DNA from: Salipaludibacillus daqingensis
Lineage (GTDB): Bacteria; Bacillota; Bacilli; Bacillales; Salisediminibacteriaceae
Length of the DNA stretch: 64,000 nucleotides
Assembly (NCBI RefSeq): GCF_029891575.1
Contig: NZ_JARZHF010000005.1
Location: 310,001-374,000, forward strand
Direction: 5' to 3'
The position numbers were made by a program, and so were the translations under genes. The notes beneath the pieces were generated by a model. It was not told where the DNA came from. It ran no database searches and saw nothing but the letters and a program-made list of their open reading frames with translations. Below, piece by piece: positions 33,258 to 42,888 of the stretch (its first letter is position 1; the number at the start of each line of letters is the position of its first letter).

Positions 33258-33953
33258 CTATTTCTCTTCTTTGAACTTATAGCCGAAACCTCTCACCGTT
33301 TGGATATAAGCTGGATTGGCCGGATTTTCTTCTATTTTTTTTCGTAAGTTTCGAATGTGAACAGAAACTGTTTTTAAGTCTCCATATTGATCGACTCCCC
33401 ATATTTGGTTATAGAGCTGTTCCGAGCTAAAAACTTGATTTGGGTTTTTTAAAAATAGCAAAAGGAGCTGCAGTTCTTTTGCATATAACGATACTTGGTT
33501 GCCTTTCACATATACGTCAAAACTATTCAGATCAATAGAAACTCCGCCGGATGATAGGATGCGATTTTTTTTGGGTCGACTGAGTGAAACATTTCTTCGT
33601 AAGTTGGCTTTGATTCTAGCCTCTAATTCTGCAAGGTCAAACGGTTTCGTAATATAGTCATCTCCACCTGCGTTCAATCCTCTCACCTTATCATTAGAAG
33701 ATCTCTTGCAACTCATAAATATAATTGGAACTTCTGTGTGCTCTCTTAATTTTTTACACACATCAAAACCTTCCATTCCAGGTAAAAGTACATCCAATAA
33801 AATTAACTCAGGAGATTCTTCTTTTGCCATTTCCAATGCTACGACACCGTTCTCTGCAGTGAAAACATCAAATCCTTTTTTCTGAAGGTATAAGGAAGTC
33901 AGTTCACGTATGTCTTGATCATCTTCAACTATGAGAATTTTATTTTCCCCCAT
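33258..33953 (-). CDS. OmpR-family response regulator
   Basis: A 231-residue regulator. The receiver domain has ILIVEDDQD, phospho-Asp in ELILLDVLLPGMEG, and Lys in DYITKPFD. The winged-helix domain ends with TVSVHIRNLRKKIEENPANPAYIQTVRGFGYKF. It is encoded 30 bp after a large hybrid sensor kinase and is its likely partner. The SD is AAGGGG. DNA targets are not known. Confidence 0.92.
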   Translation of the reverse strand: MGENKILIVEDDQDIRELTSLYLQKKGFDVFTAENGVVALEMAKEESPELILLDVLLPGMEGFDVCKKLREHTEVPIIFMSCKRSSNDKVRGLNAGGDDYITKPFDLAELEARIKANLRRNVSLSRPKKNRILSSGGVSIDLNSFDVYVKGNQVSLYAKELQLLLLFLKNPNQVFSSEQLYNQIWGVDQYGDLKTVSVHIRNLRKKIEENPANPAYIQTVRGFGYKFKEEK

Positions 33954-33983
33954 CTTTCACACCCCTTAAAGAAGAGTTTTGGT

Positions 33984-36900
33984 TCAATTAGACTTATCTA
34001 TAAGTATGATTGGTAATGTTATGAAAAAAGACGTAAATATTCCTTTTTCACTTTCCACCCATATCTCACCTTTATGGTACTCAACAATTTCTCTGGTAAT
34101 TGCAAGACCTAATCCCGTGCCACTCCTATCATTATCGTTAGAACTTTCTTTGAAAAAACGGTCAAACACATAAGGTAATGAGTGTTCATCTATCCCACTT
34201 CCATTATCTCTTACTTCTATTAAAACTTTTCCATCAAACTCAATCAGTGAATCATCTTCATTGTTAAAACAAACGGAAGCGAATAGTTCAATTTTTCCGT
34301 TTTTAGAAGTATGTTTCATCGCATTGTGAAAAAGATTTGTAAACACTTGGTCCATCCGTTCAAAATCAATTGAGAGAATTCCCTCTTTACCTTTATCTAA
34401 ATTAGTTATGAGAGGCTCCGGAAAAAAAATAGACTCCGTTCCAATATCAAAAACAAACTTCTCATGAACTTGAGATAACCAACTACGTATTTCCACATTT
34501 TCAATTTTCATACTCATTTTACCAGATTCAAATTTCACTAGATCAAATAAGTCATGGATAAGTCGATCTAATAGTTTCACTTTATTTTCCACTAGATCTA
34601 AATATTTTGGATTGTTCGCATCTATAAAACCTTCCTTAACCGTTTGCACATAGCCTTGTAAAAAGGTAATAGGCGTACCTAACTCGTGAGAAATATTTGA
34701 TAATAATTGAATCCTGGATTCTTCTAAATTGACTAATTTATCATTCTTCTTATTCAATTGAACATTTTTTTCAGCTAGTTCTTTGGTTCTCTCAATTACT
34801 TTTTCTTCCAATATATCGTTCATTTCTTTTAGTTTAACATTCATCGTATTTAATTGTCGGGCTCGTGCTTTCGTTTCTCGCACTGCCTCACTTAAATGAA
34901 TATATGTTTTTGTCCTAGCTAACAGTTCTCTTTTATCACAAGGTTTAACTAAGTAATCATTTGCTCCTGCTTCGAATGCAGCTAAACGATCTTCTATATT
35001 ATTTTTTGCCGTTAACATTAAAACTGGAAGTTCCGAAAAAGAGTACGTTCTTCTAATCTCATGGCAAACTTTATACCCTGATACTTTTGGCATCATAATA
35101 TCTAATATAACTAAGTCAAAAGAAGGGTCTTTTTCTAGACTATCGATTGCTTCTTGACCACTAGACGCCGTCACCACTTGATATCCTTCTAATGTTAAAT
35201 AATTTATTAATATTTGTAAATTTATCGGCTCATCATCGGCTACCAATATCTTTTTCCCATTATTATTTTCGATAGCACGCTCTTTTTGTTCCACGGATAA
35301 CAAAGGTGCTTCCAACGCTATAGGCTTCGTTGGTAAACTTTCCCCCGTTTTCTTTTCATCATATTTATACCTTGGAATGGTAAAACTGAAAACAGAACCA
35401 GCCCCTTCCTCTGATACCACTGTCATTTTTCCACCTTGTAACTCTACAAACCTTTTCGATATGTTAAGACCTATTCCCATGCCTTCAACATATCCATCTT
35501 CCTCTTTATCAACTCGGACAAATGGTAAAAAAATTGATTCTAATTTGTCTTCAGGAATTCCAATTCCCGTATCAGCTACTTCTATTTTAATAAAGTCCTC
35601 TTCTACATCTGCACGAATCACTACTCTGCCCGCTTCCGTATATTTGATTGCATTTCCTATTAAATTATATAGAATTTGTTGAAATCTATTTTCATCAGCA
35701 AGCCCACTTGGTAAGGGGTTTTGTAATTCATTTTCTAACGTAATAGGTTTATTTTTCAGAAGCGGTCTACATATGTTCACAACCATATCAACAACTTCTT
35801 TTACATCTACTTCTTTTAAGGATAAGTCCATATCGCGATTATTTAGCTTGGAAAAATCAACAATTTCATTAATCAAATGAGCTAATCTTTTTCCACTTAC
35901 AATAATCATTGATAAATTTTCTTTTACCGGATCGTTCAGTTTACCAGCCGCACCGTCGTGCATCGATTCCGCAATGCCAATGATACCGTTCAATGGTGTT
36001 CTTAATTCATGAGAGGTCACCGCCAGAAATTCATCTTTCATTTTATCTGTTCGTTTCAAGTTTGCTAGCACTTCTTGTTGGCTTTCAATCGCTTCCTTTT
36101 CTGCTTTCTCTTTCTCTACTCTCATCGTATTAATCTTGTCAGCTAAAGCAAAAGACAGCAAAATTAATTCCGCAGATGTTGTCATCTGCCAAGCGTATTT
36201 TGAGAAAAATGTGAAGGGAATCACTCCAACATCTGTCAAAATAGAGATCATCACTCCAAAAACAAGGACATTCCATGCAAGAAGGAAAAAACGTGCTGGT
36301 CGAAAACCCTTTCTCAACGTAATGAGAGCTACAGTAATGATAAATATAACGGATAAACCCGTCATGACAACTATTAAATTAAGAGCTAAGGGATAAGAAA
36401 AAATCCAAATAATGAATATCATCACGTTCAGTAATATAAAGAAGGAAAACCAAGCTTTCATCCCTCGAATAAATTTAGATGGTTCAAGGAAACTATTCGT
36501 AAAGAGAAGGGCGAGAATATTAGATGCTATCATGAAAAAAACGATAGAACGGTTATTCCACCAAATCGCTTCAGGCCAAATAAATTGATAGGCTAAACCT
36601 GAGAAAGATAGAAAGGTAAACAAATTGATTAAAATAAATAAGACGTAGTACAAATAACTACGGTGCCTTAATGAAAAATAGACGAATAAATTATAAAGCG
36701 CCATGGCTAGAGCAATACCACCGAGCATCCCTAAGAAAATATAGTCTTGTGTACTATCACTCATGAGAGCATCTTGATTCATCAATGTAAGTGGAAGTTG
36801 CATGGAGCCTCTCGAATCAAATCGAAGATAAAAAGTATACATTCCTTCTGACGAAAAGGAGAGAGGATAAATTAAATTACGGTTATTAAGTTTCCTATGT

Positions 36901-37313
36901 TCGAATGGGTATAAATCCCCCATCTCCATTTTTTCAAAATCCACTTCGTTATCTGACATGTACAAAGTGAAATAATCCATCGTAGGATTATCCAATTGGA
37001 GGAACCACTTTTCTGAGACTTGTTGGTAGTCCACTTGAAACCTTACCCAATAAATAGAAGATGTATAACCATAACTCGGTGCACTCCCTTGATTTAATTC
37101 GAACTCTTCAGAAAATTCATCCGATGTGACATCCTCAATCGTCCATTCATTCTCAGTTTCTTTAAGTACTTCTATGTATGCATCTAATGGAATCATATCG
37201 ATGGAGTCCTCTAGTTCCACAATTTCCATTGCATCTACTACATCTTCTATTAGTACGATAGAAAAGATAAAACATAAAATAAAACTAACAAATAGTTTTT
37301 TATTTAATAGCAT
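33984..37313 (-). CDS. Hybrid sensor kinase: 7TMR-DISM, two kinase modules and a receiver
   Basis: A 1109-residue protein. A signal helix precedes an extracytoplasmic 7TMR-DISMED2-like domain (about 40-185) and seven TM helices (190-390). The first HisKA has His435 (VTSHELRTPL) with an HATPase domain. A receiver follows (Asp738 in LVILDIMMPK). A coiled coil leads to a second HisKA (His876 in SNISHELGTP) and a second HATPase. 7TMR-DISM sensors bind carbohydrate-like ligands. Two kinase cores in one chain are unusual. The ATG at 37313 is chosen for AAGGAGC 11 nt upstream. Confidence 0.9.
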   Translation of the reverse strand: MLLNKKLFVSFILCFIFSIVLIEDVVDAMEIVELEDSIDMIPLDAYIEVLKETENEWTIEDVTSDEFSEEFELNQGSAPSYGYTSSIYWVRFQVDYQQVSEKWFLQLDNPTMDYFTLYMSDNEVDFEKMEMGDLYPFEHRKLNNRNLIYPLSFSSEGMYTFYLRFDSRGSMQLPLTLMNQDALMSDSTQDYIFLGMLGGIALAMALYNLFVYFSLRHRSYLYYVLFILINLFTFLSFSGLAYQFIWPEAIWWNNRSIVFFMIASNILALLFTNSFLEPSKFIRGMKAWFSFFILLNVMIFIIWIFSYPLALNLIVVMTGLSVIFIITVALITLRKGFRPARFFLLAWNVLVFGVMISILTDVGVIPFTFFSKYAWQMTTSAELILLSFALADKINTMRVEKEKAEKEAIESQQEVLANLKRTDKMKDEFLAVTSHELRTPLNGIIGIAESMHDGAAGKLNDPVKENLSMIIVSGKRLAHLINEIVDFSKLNNRDMDLSLKEVDVKEVVDMVVNICRPLLKNKPITLENELQNPLPSGLADENRFQQILYNLIGNAIKYTEAGRVVIRADVEEDFIKIEVADTGIGIPEDKLESIFLPFVRVDKEEDGYVEGMGIGLNISKRFVELQGGKMTVVSEEGAGSVFSFTIPRYKYDEKKTGESLPTKPIALEAPLLSVEQKERAIENNNGKKILVADDEPINLQILINYLTLEGYQVVTASSGQEAIDSLEKDPSFDLVILDIMMPKVSGYKVCHEIRRTYSFSELPVLMLTAKNNIEDRLAAFEAGANDYLVKPCDKRELLARTKTYIHLSEAVRETKARARQLNTMNVKLKEMNDILEEKVIERTKELAEKNVQLNKKNDKLVNLEESRIQLLSNISHELGTPITFLQGYVQTVKEGFIDANNPKYLDLVENKVKLLDRLIHDLFDLVKFESGKMSMKIENVEIRSWLSQVHEKFVFDIGTESIFFPEPLITNLDKGKEGILSIDFERMDQVFTNLFHNAMKHTSKNGKIELFASVCFNNEDDSLIEFDGKVLIEVRDNGSGIDEHSLPYVFDRFFKESSNDNDRSGTGLGLAITREIVEYHKGEIWVESEKGIFTSFFITLPIILIDKSN

Positions 37314-37419
37314 CAACAAAATATGCTCCTTCCTACCCCTCAGACGAGTTTCGATAATATATATCAATTTCATTATAGCAAAAAGAGAATGCGCTTCCAT
37401 GCACATTCTCTCTTAAGTG

Positions 37420-38040
37420 TTATGACATCCATTTCGGTGGGGTGTTTTTATCCCAATAAATCTCGCCAATGGCGTGATGTTCTTCATAGTTATCATCTCG
37501 TAAATGATAATGAAAGTTAAACCAATATCCCTCTTTTGGACGTAAATCTCTTCGTACATGGAATCTAGCCACATCTTCTTTTGACTGATTATCATAAATG
37601 TTAAAAATCTTTTCGCCATATACAGACGACTGTTGTTCATTTATTTCTATAAAAGGAAATTCCTCTTCATCTATTTCATCTAAAATATTCGTTATGACTT
37701 CTTCCATGCCGGGAAAAACTTCAGTCATGAAATCATCTTCTACTTTATTAGCAATTCGGGGACCTAGTTTTGAAAATGTTTGCTCTCTTGCTTGCTCGGT
37801 AAATAGTTGAATATAATCTTCACTTGAGTCAATACTCGAGAAGTCTTGGTCCGAATCGAACATCGATTCAAGGTCATCTACATCAGAAAAGGCAACATCC
37901 TTCTGCATATTTTCATTGGCAGGAAAGAGATTATCTTTGTCTTCTTCTGCGGAAGCATCCATATATGTTGGAGGAATATACATTCCTAATGTCATGATTG
38001 TCATTAATACGGCTGATATTTTCTTAAACCAATGTTTCAT
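37420..38040 (-). CDS. YpjP-like protein
   Basis: A 206-residue secreted or membrane-anchored protein with an N-terminal signal (about residues 4-30). The C-terminal half, SKLGPRIANKVEDDF, FHVRRDLRPKEGYWFNFHYH, and GEIYWDKNTPPKW, matches the YpjP family of bacilli, of unknown role. The ATG at 38040 follows GAGGGG. It is separate from the kinase operon by about 100 bp. Confidence 0.85.
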   Translation of the reverse strand: MKHWFKKISAVLMTIMTLGMYIPPTYMDASAEEDKDNLFPANENMQKDVAFSDVDDLESMFDSDQDFSSIDSSEDYIQLFTEQAREQTFSKLGPRIANKVEDDFMTEVFPGMEEVITNILDEIDEEEFPFIEINEQQSSVYGEKIFNIYDNQSKEDVARFHVRRDLRPKEGYWFNFHYHLRDDNYEEHHAIGEIYWDKNTPPKWMS

Positions 38041-38161
38041 CTGATATCCCCTCTGATTTTTCCGACCTCTTTTATTATATTTTACCATGTTAAAGGAAAA
38101 AGTCTATCATACTATTGATTTGTTAGAAAAGTGTAACATCTCCCTAACATACCTGTCCTTT

Positions 38162-38620
38162 TTAAATTATCCTCATCCCTGTAATAATCACAACAATCAA
38201 TGCTAATGCCGCAGAGCCAAAAAGGAAGTTCGTATACATAAGAGTAAGTGACTCCAGACTTTTTTCCTTTTTCATTTCTTTCCCATTAAGTTTTCCACTG
38301 ATTTTTCTACTATAAATAGCCAGAGATATGATCGTAGACAAGATAATTATAGACCCCGCTTGTTCCATAAACTGCAAATAGAACGGCAGTGTATCGCGAT
38401 CAAATTGTAGTATCATCAGCACACCAGTAATCATGACAATGAATGAGCTTGGAAATACGCCAGTATTAACCCATAATCGTATCCTTTTTATAACAAAGGA
38501 GTATGTTTCTATTGGTTCCTTTTGATTAACCAACGACCGCAACAAAAAACCAAATGCTGCAAATGAACCAATCCATAAAGCTATACCAACAATATGAAAA
38601 ATATAGTAAGTAGAATACAT
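38162..38620 (-). CDS. Four-TM membrane protein, CopD/DUF2269-like
   Basis: A 152-residue protein with four transmembrane helices. The start (FHIVGIALWIGSF) resembles the first helix of CopD- and DUF2269-type proteins, with a conserved His before a Trp-Gly. Function is unknown. About 120 bp upstream is a 21-bp element that also precedes the response regulator gene at 40982, so the two-component system next door may control it. Confidence 0.65.
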   Translation of the reverse strand: MYSTYYIFHIVGIALWIGSFAAFGFLLRSLVNQKEPIETYSFVIKRIRLWVNTGVFPSSFIVMITGVLMILQFDRDTLPFYLQFMEQAGSIIILSTIISLAIYSRKISGKLNGKEMKKEKSLESLTLMYTNFLFGSAALALIVVIITGMRII

Positions 38621-38738
38621 GTTATCCGTCCTTTTTTTAATAAATTAGGCTATGTTAAACCTTGTGTATAAGCGAAGAAAAATACTATAAGAGGAAGAGG
38701 TCGTATTGTCTTTCCCTTACAAATAAAGATTATCAAGG

Positions 38739-38759
38739 GAATGTGAACGGAAGGTTAAC
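38739..38759 (-). promoter_or_regulatory. Candidate response-regulator site A
   Basis: On the minus strand the 21 bp begin GTTAACCTTCCGTTCAC and continue with ATTC. It is 19/21 identical to site B at 41054-41074. TTCC and ATTC occur as loose direct repeats, as in OmpR-family sites. Confidence 0.55.
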
Positions 38760-38841
38760 AAATAGAATACTTTTAATATGATATAACTATTCTGAATAAC
38801 ATCTGCAGTTTATACGAACGCGAACTTCCTTTCTAAAATCT

Positions 38842-38875
38842 AAAAAGTCTCACCCGAGTAGCACAGAGTGAGACC
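38842..38875 (-). terminator. Terminator of the two-component operon
   Basis: GTCTCAC and GTGAGAC arms around a 14-nt loop, followed by TTTTTA on the minus strand. Confidence 0.75.
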
Positions 38876-38881
38876 GATCTT

Positions 38882-40291
38882 CTATTTATTTTCCACACTT
38901 ATTGGAAGGGAGAATGTAAAACTAGTACCTTTCCCTATTTGACTGTCGACATGAATCGTTACGTCATGTAGGTCCATGATTGACTTGACGATAGAAAGTC
39001 CTATTCCAGTGCCTACTTTATTCGTACGCGACCTGTCTGTCTTGTAAAATCGCTCCCAAATATGCTGAATATCTTCTTCCAGTATGCCTTCTCCTTGATC
39101 TTGGATTTTGACTTGAACACCGTCCTGATTTTCATTTAGAAAAATAGAAACGATAGAATGTTGTTTGGAGAATTGGATGGCATTTTGCAATAAATTGAGG
39201 ATTGCTTGTTCCATGCGGTCTCTATCAGCAAATACATATAATTCTTCTATATCTGGGATAATTTCAATCTTCATACTCTTCTTATCCAATTGAGGTTCTA
39301 ACTTCACAACAATTCTTTGTAATTGCCTCGTTAGATTGTAACGATCACGGTTTAATTTAATTTGGCCTGCTTCTAGTTGTGTCATATCTAATGTGTCATT
39401 CACTAATTTAATGACTCTCTCTGTTTCATCTTTCATTAATAAATAATAATGTTCTTTTCGTTTTTCTGGGATTGTTCCGTCAAGCAAGGCTACTAAAAAT
39501 CCCTTTATCGATGTTAATGGGGACCTTAGGTCATGAGACACATTGGCTATAAAATCTTTTCGCATTTCTTCAAGGCTGTTTAACTCATCAGCCATGTAAT
39601 TGAAGGTTTCTCCTAATTGACCAATTTCGTCGTCTGTTTTCACTTCAACCGAAGGAGAGAAGTCCCCCTTCGCATACTTTAAAGCAATCTGATTCATTTC
39701 CCTTAATGGAGCCGTGATTTTTCGAGAAATAAACCAAAGAATGATCCCAGCAAACGCAATGGTGATCGTAAATGTGATCAAAATCATGACAATCATTTCT
39801 TTATATTGATGATCCAAATCATGAAATACCATCGCCATGATAAGCGATTCTTCTCCACGTATGTTATTTTGAAGGCTTGACGCAATGAGATAACTTAAAT
39901 TCCCATCTACTCTAATCCCTTCTGAAATCATCTTTGTTGAAGCTGCTTTCTCAATCAGAGCTGAATCAATTTCATGTTCCATCGCTCGTTCATCGTCTGG
40001 AATAAACAGCGGATGATTAGCTGAGTCGTAAATAATAATGCTGAAATCTTTATGATTCAATGCTGCTTCTAACGATAGACTTATTTCGCTTTCACTCCAT
40101 TCAAAACGATCTACCAGGTTCATATGTTGTTCTATTTTGTCGTAATGGTGGGAAAAGGTTTCTTCGTAGTTTTTATATAGATTAATATGAAAAAGGTAAA
40201 TGAACACGAGTCCAAAGAGCAAAAAAGACAGCAAAATGATCAGAGAGTAACTGCGAAAAAGCTTCATGAATATTTTACTCGTTTTAAACAT
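38882..40291 (-). CDS. Sensor histidine kinase
   Basis: A 469-residue kinase with TM helices near residues 15-35 and 165-190, an extracytoplasmic domain of about 130 residues, HAMP (about 190-240), HisKA with His253 (ANVSHDLRSPL), and HATPase (LLQNAIQFS, DQGEGI, GTGIGLSIVK). It is an EnvZ/PhoR-type sensor. The ATG at 40291 overlaps the response regulator stop by 8 bp and follows AGGAG at 8 nt. The stimulus is unknown. Confidence 0.9.
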   Translation of the reverse strand: MFKTSKIFMKLFRSYSLIILLSFLLFGLVFIYLFHINLYKNYEETFSHHYDKIEQHMNLVDRFEWSESEISLSLEAALNHKDFSIIIYDSANHPLFIPDDERAMEHEIDSALIEKAASTKMISEGIRVDGNLSYLIASSLQNNIRGEESLIMAMVFHDLDHQYKEMIVMILITFTITIAFAGIILWFISRKITAPLREMNQIALKYAKGDFSPSVEVKTDDEIGQLGETFNYMADELNSLEEMRKDFIANVSHDLRSPLTSIKGFLVALLDGTIPEKRKEHYYLLMKDETERVIKLVNDTLDMTQLEAGQIKLNRDRYNLTRQLQRIVVKLEPQLDKKSMKIEIIPDIEELYVFADRDRMEQAILNLLQNAIQFSKQHSIVSIFLNENQDGVQVKIQDQGEGILEEDIQHIWERFYKTDRSRTNKVGTGIGLSIVKSIMDLHDVTIHVDSQIGKGTSFTFSLPISVENK

Positions 40292-40982
40292 CGCCTTTCT
40301 CCTCAAACCTATAACCTATTCCCCTTACTGTTGTAATCGACCACTTCGCACCGTGGCAAGCTAATTTATCTCTCACTCGTTTTATGTGGACATCTATCGT
40401 GCGTGGATCTCCGTCGAATTCGAATCCCCATACACGATCTAACAATTGTTGCCTTGACAACACTTGCTTAGGATTGGCAGCGAAATAATAAAGCAATTCC
40501 ATTTCTCTTGGAGCCATGAGTACTTCCATTAGATCAACGAACACCTTAAACTCTTTCATTTTTAAATGAAGGTTCGAAAAAGTAAGATTCTCTTTCGTGT
40601 CCGACGACCTATTGGTTCTTCTCAATGCTGCTTTCACCCTTGCACTTAATTCATTTGGATCAAATGGCTTCACAATATAATCATCCGCACCAATATCTAA
40701 CCCTTTGACAATATCGTAACTTTCTCCTTTTCCTGTAAGCATTAAAATTGGTGTCGATGCATCATCTATTCGTATCGTTCGACAGACATCCCATCCATCT
40801 ATTTTTGGTAACATAAGATCTAACACAATACAATCAGGGGCCTCCTCAAAATAAAGCTCCAACCCTCTTTCTCCATCTGAAGCAACAACAGAATCGTATC
40901 CCATTTTCAGCATATACATATCAATTAATTCCGTGATGTTCGGATCATCCTCAATCGTTAAGATTTTTATCGGACGTTTCAT
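40284..40982 (-). CDS. OmpR-family response regulator
   Basis: A 232-residue regulator: acidic pocket ILTIEDDPN, phospho-Asp in DCIVLDLMLPKIDG, Lys in DYIVKPFD, and a winged helix (IDVHIKRVRDKL...TVRGIGYRFEEK). It is paired with the kinase gene that it overlaps. The ATG at 40982 is preferred, since the receiver fold begins just after it; an ATG seven codons upstream is possible. A 21-bp element about 75 bp upstream recurs before the gene at 38620, suggesting autoregulation. Confidence 0.92.
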   Translation of the reverse strand: MKRPIKILTIEDDPNITELIDMYMLKMGYDSVVASDGERGLELYFEEAPDCIVLDLMLPKIDGWDVCRTIRIDDASTPILMLTGKGESYDIVKGLDIGADDYIVKPFDPNELSARVKAALRRTNRSSDTKENLTFSNLHLKMKEFKVFVDLMEVLMAPREMELLYYFAANPKQVLSRQQLLDRVWGFEFDGDPRTIDVHIKRVRDKLACHGAKWSITTVRGIGYRFEEKGDV

Positions 40983-41053
40983 ATTACTCAACCCTTCCGC
41001 CATCTCTTTCTCATCGTTTATAGCATACTGCAGTTCACTATATTTTTACACAA

Positions 41054-41074
41054 GAATATGAACGGAATGTTAAC
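41054..41074 (-). promoter_or_regulatory. Candidate response-regulator site B
   Basis: On the minus strand the 21 bp begin GTTAACATTCCGTTCAT and continue with ATTC. A TATAGT-like -10 lies a short distance downstream, so the element would overlap or flank the -35 region of the regulator promoter. Confidence 0.55.
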
Positions 41075-41108
41075 GAAATTTCTATTGAAGGGCATGTTTC
41101 TAAATAAC

Positions 41109-42533
41109 TTAACCATTTATCTCTCTTTTTTTCATACTAATTCCTGTAAAACCATAAAAGATCGTAATAAGGGGACATAATAAACAGAAAAAAGCGAATG
41201 GTAAGTAGCTCAACACAGACACTTCGAGAACGCTAGCCATAAAGACACCCGTCACACCATATGGAATGAGTGCATTAATCACTGTACCTCCAGATTCGAG
41301 TGCTCTAGACAAATGTTTCCCTTCTAAGCCCATCTCTTTGAATCTATCAATAAACGCCTCACCTGTAAGCACAACGGACATGTACTGCTCTCCTAAACTG
41401 ATATTCAAACCGATTGCTGATAAAACAACAGTAAGTACGGCACGTCCAGTAGTTGAAACGAAACGTTGAATCGCTTGAATTAATGCTGGGATCGTTCCTA
41501 AAGCTGACAGCATTCCACCCATACTTAAAGCAAGGAGTAGTAAGGAAACGGCCCACATCATACTTTGGATTCCACCTCTATTCAAAAGGGAATCTACTTG
41601 CTCATTACCCGATTCCATTTCAAAACCATGTTGAATTAGCGTCATCCACTCTTGAGGGTTAACCTGCCCTTCAAGGAGGAGAGTAATGAAAAAGCCAGCA
41701 CCAATACCTGTTAACATTGTAGGCAACGTAGGGACTCTTTTCATCGCCAAAATAACCATCACAATAGCTGGAACCAATGCAATGACATGCACATTTGTCG
41801 ACTCCTGCAAAGCTGTCATCCATTCATTTATTTCCGTTCTCACAACTTGGTCTTGATTATGTCCTATGAGAAAAAACAAGACTAAACTCAACACAAAAGC
41901 AGGAACTGCTGTCCACAACATATAACGAATATGGTCAAAAAGATCGACTTTACACACGGAAGAAGCAAGATTCGTTGTATCAGATAAAGGGCTCATTTTG
42001 TCCCCTAATAACGCTCCTGATACAACGGCTCCCGCTACCATCGCGAGATCATAACCTAAGGCACTCCCTAAACTCATAAATGCAATACCTATCGTTGAGG
42101 CCGTCGTAAAGGAACTACCGACTGAAATCCCTATAACAGCAGTAACAATAAACACACTAGGTAAAAAGTAATCGACGGAAATCAAATGAAAACTATAATT
42201 TATAAGTGTTGGTATCGTCCCAGACCTCATCCAGACGGCAATTAACACACCTATGAACAAAAAAATCATTAACGGGATGATACCCGATTGAATTCCTTTC
42301 ACAATACCATTTTCGAGTATCGTCCACGATTGACCTTTCACTCGGTTGTATACAACAAGAATGATAATGGACATAAACAGTGGCACGTGAGGTTCTGCTC
42401 CTAAAAAGATCAAGGAAATGCCGATTGTAGAGATAATAATAGCTAAAACGGCAAAAGCTTCCCACCCACTGACAGTCTTAGCTTTCTTTTTGTCGTTATT
42501 CTCTTCTATTGGTCGATCAGATTTATTTTTCAT
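41109..42533 (-). CDS. NhaC-type Na+/H+ antiporter
   Basis: A 474-residue polytopic membrane protein with about eleven hydrophobic helices. The NhaC signature GDKMSPLSDTTNLASS is visible near residue 185, and GVTGVFM-like segments occur at the end. NhaC exchangers export Na+ for H+ at high pH. A charged N-terminal stretch of ~20 residues precedes the first helix. It is monocistronic. Substrate specificity (Na+ or an organic acid exchange, as in related MleN) is not resolved. Confidence 0.85.
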   Translation of the reverse strand: MKNKSDRPIEENNDKKKAKTVSGWEAFAVLAIIISTIGISLIFLGAEPHVPLFMSIIILVVYNRVKGQSWTILENGIVKGIQSGIIPLMIFLFIGVLIAVWMRSGTIPTLINYSFHLISVDYFLPSVFIVTAVIGISVGSSFTTASTIGIAFMSLGSALGYDLAMVAGAVVSGALLGDKMSPLSDTTNLASSVCKVDLFDHIRYMLWTAVPAFVLSLVLFFLIGHNQDQVVRTEINEWMTALQESTNVHVIALVPAIVMVILAMKRVPTLPTMLTGIGAGFFITLLLEGQVNPQEWMTLIQHGFEMESGNEQVDSLLNRGGIQSMMWAVSLLLLALSMGGMLSALGTIPALIQAIQRFVSTTGRAVLTVVLSAIGLNISLGEQYMSVVLTGEAFIDRFKEMGLEGKHLSRALESGGTVINALIPYGVTGVFMASVLEVSVLSYLPFAFFCLLCPLITIFYGFTGISMKKREING

Positions 42534-42680
42534 GATTCATCCCTTCTTTCTTAACTGAATAACATTGAACATAGGTGGAGTAGTCCGAAAATTCACTTAA
42601 GTGCTTTTAAGTGTTAAAGCGCAACGATCCAATTTTAATGATCACTAAGGAAAAAGTCAATCATTCGTTTTTTAAATAGA

Positions 42681-42724
42681 AAAAGGCGAGAACGTCAATC
42701 GGTGATTGATGTTCTCGCCAAAAA
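42681..42724. terminator. Strong terminator of the sda-like gene
   Basis: GGCGAGAACGTCAATC and GATTGATGTTCTCGCC form a long stem with one mismatch, flanked by A/T runs. Confidence 0.8.
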
Positions 42725-42768
42725 GTATTCGTACTAGGTTAACAATAGAGAATTTTTCTCAATAAAAT

Positions 42769-42888
42769 TTATCTCAAACCTCGTTTGACCATTTCTGCTT
42801 TTAATAGTTTAATAAATTCCACATCTAAATTCATTTTAATCGCTCTATTATACGCTTCAACCAACTGCTTATCTCCTATTTCATTCAT
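42769..42888 (-). CDS. sda: Sda-like sporulation inhibitor
   Basis: A 39-residue peptide: MNEIGDKQLVEAYNRAIKMN then LDVEFIKLLKAEMVKRGLR. It matches B. subtilis Sda (the LSDELLIESYFKATEMNL helix and DFIELIENEIKRR helix), which binds KinA-type kinases and blocks sporulation when replication is disturbed. Length is close to the shorter Sda form. AGGTGAG precedes the ATG at short spacing. TTATCCGAA at 42911-42919 differs at two positions from a DnaA box; in B. subtilis sda is DnaA-regulated. Confidence 0.8.
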   Translation of the reverse strand: MNEIGDKQLVEAYNRAIKMNLDVEFIKLLKAEMVKRGLR

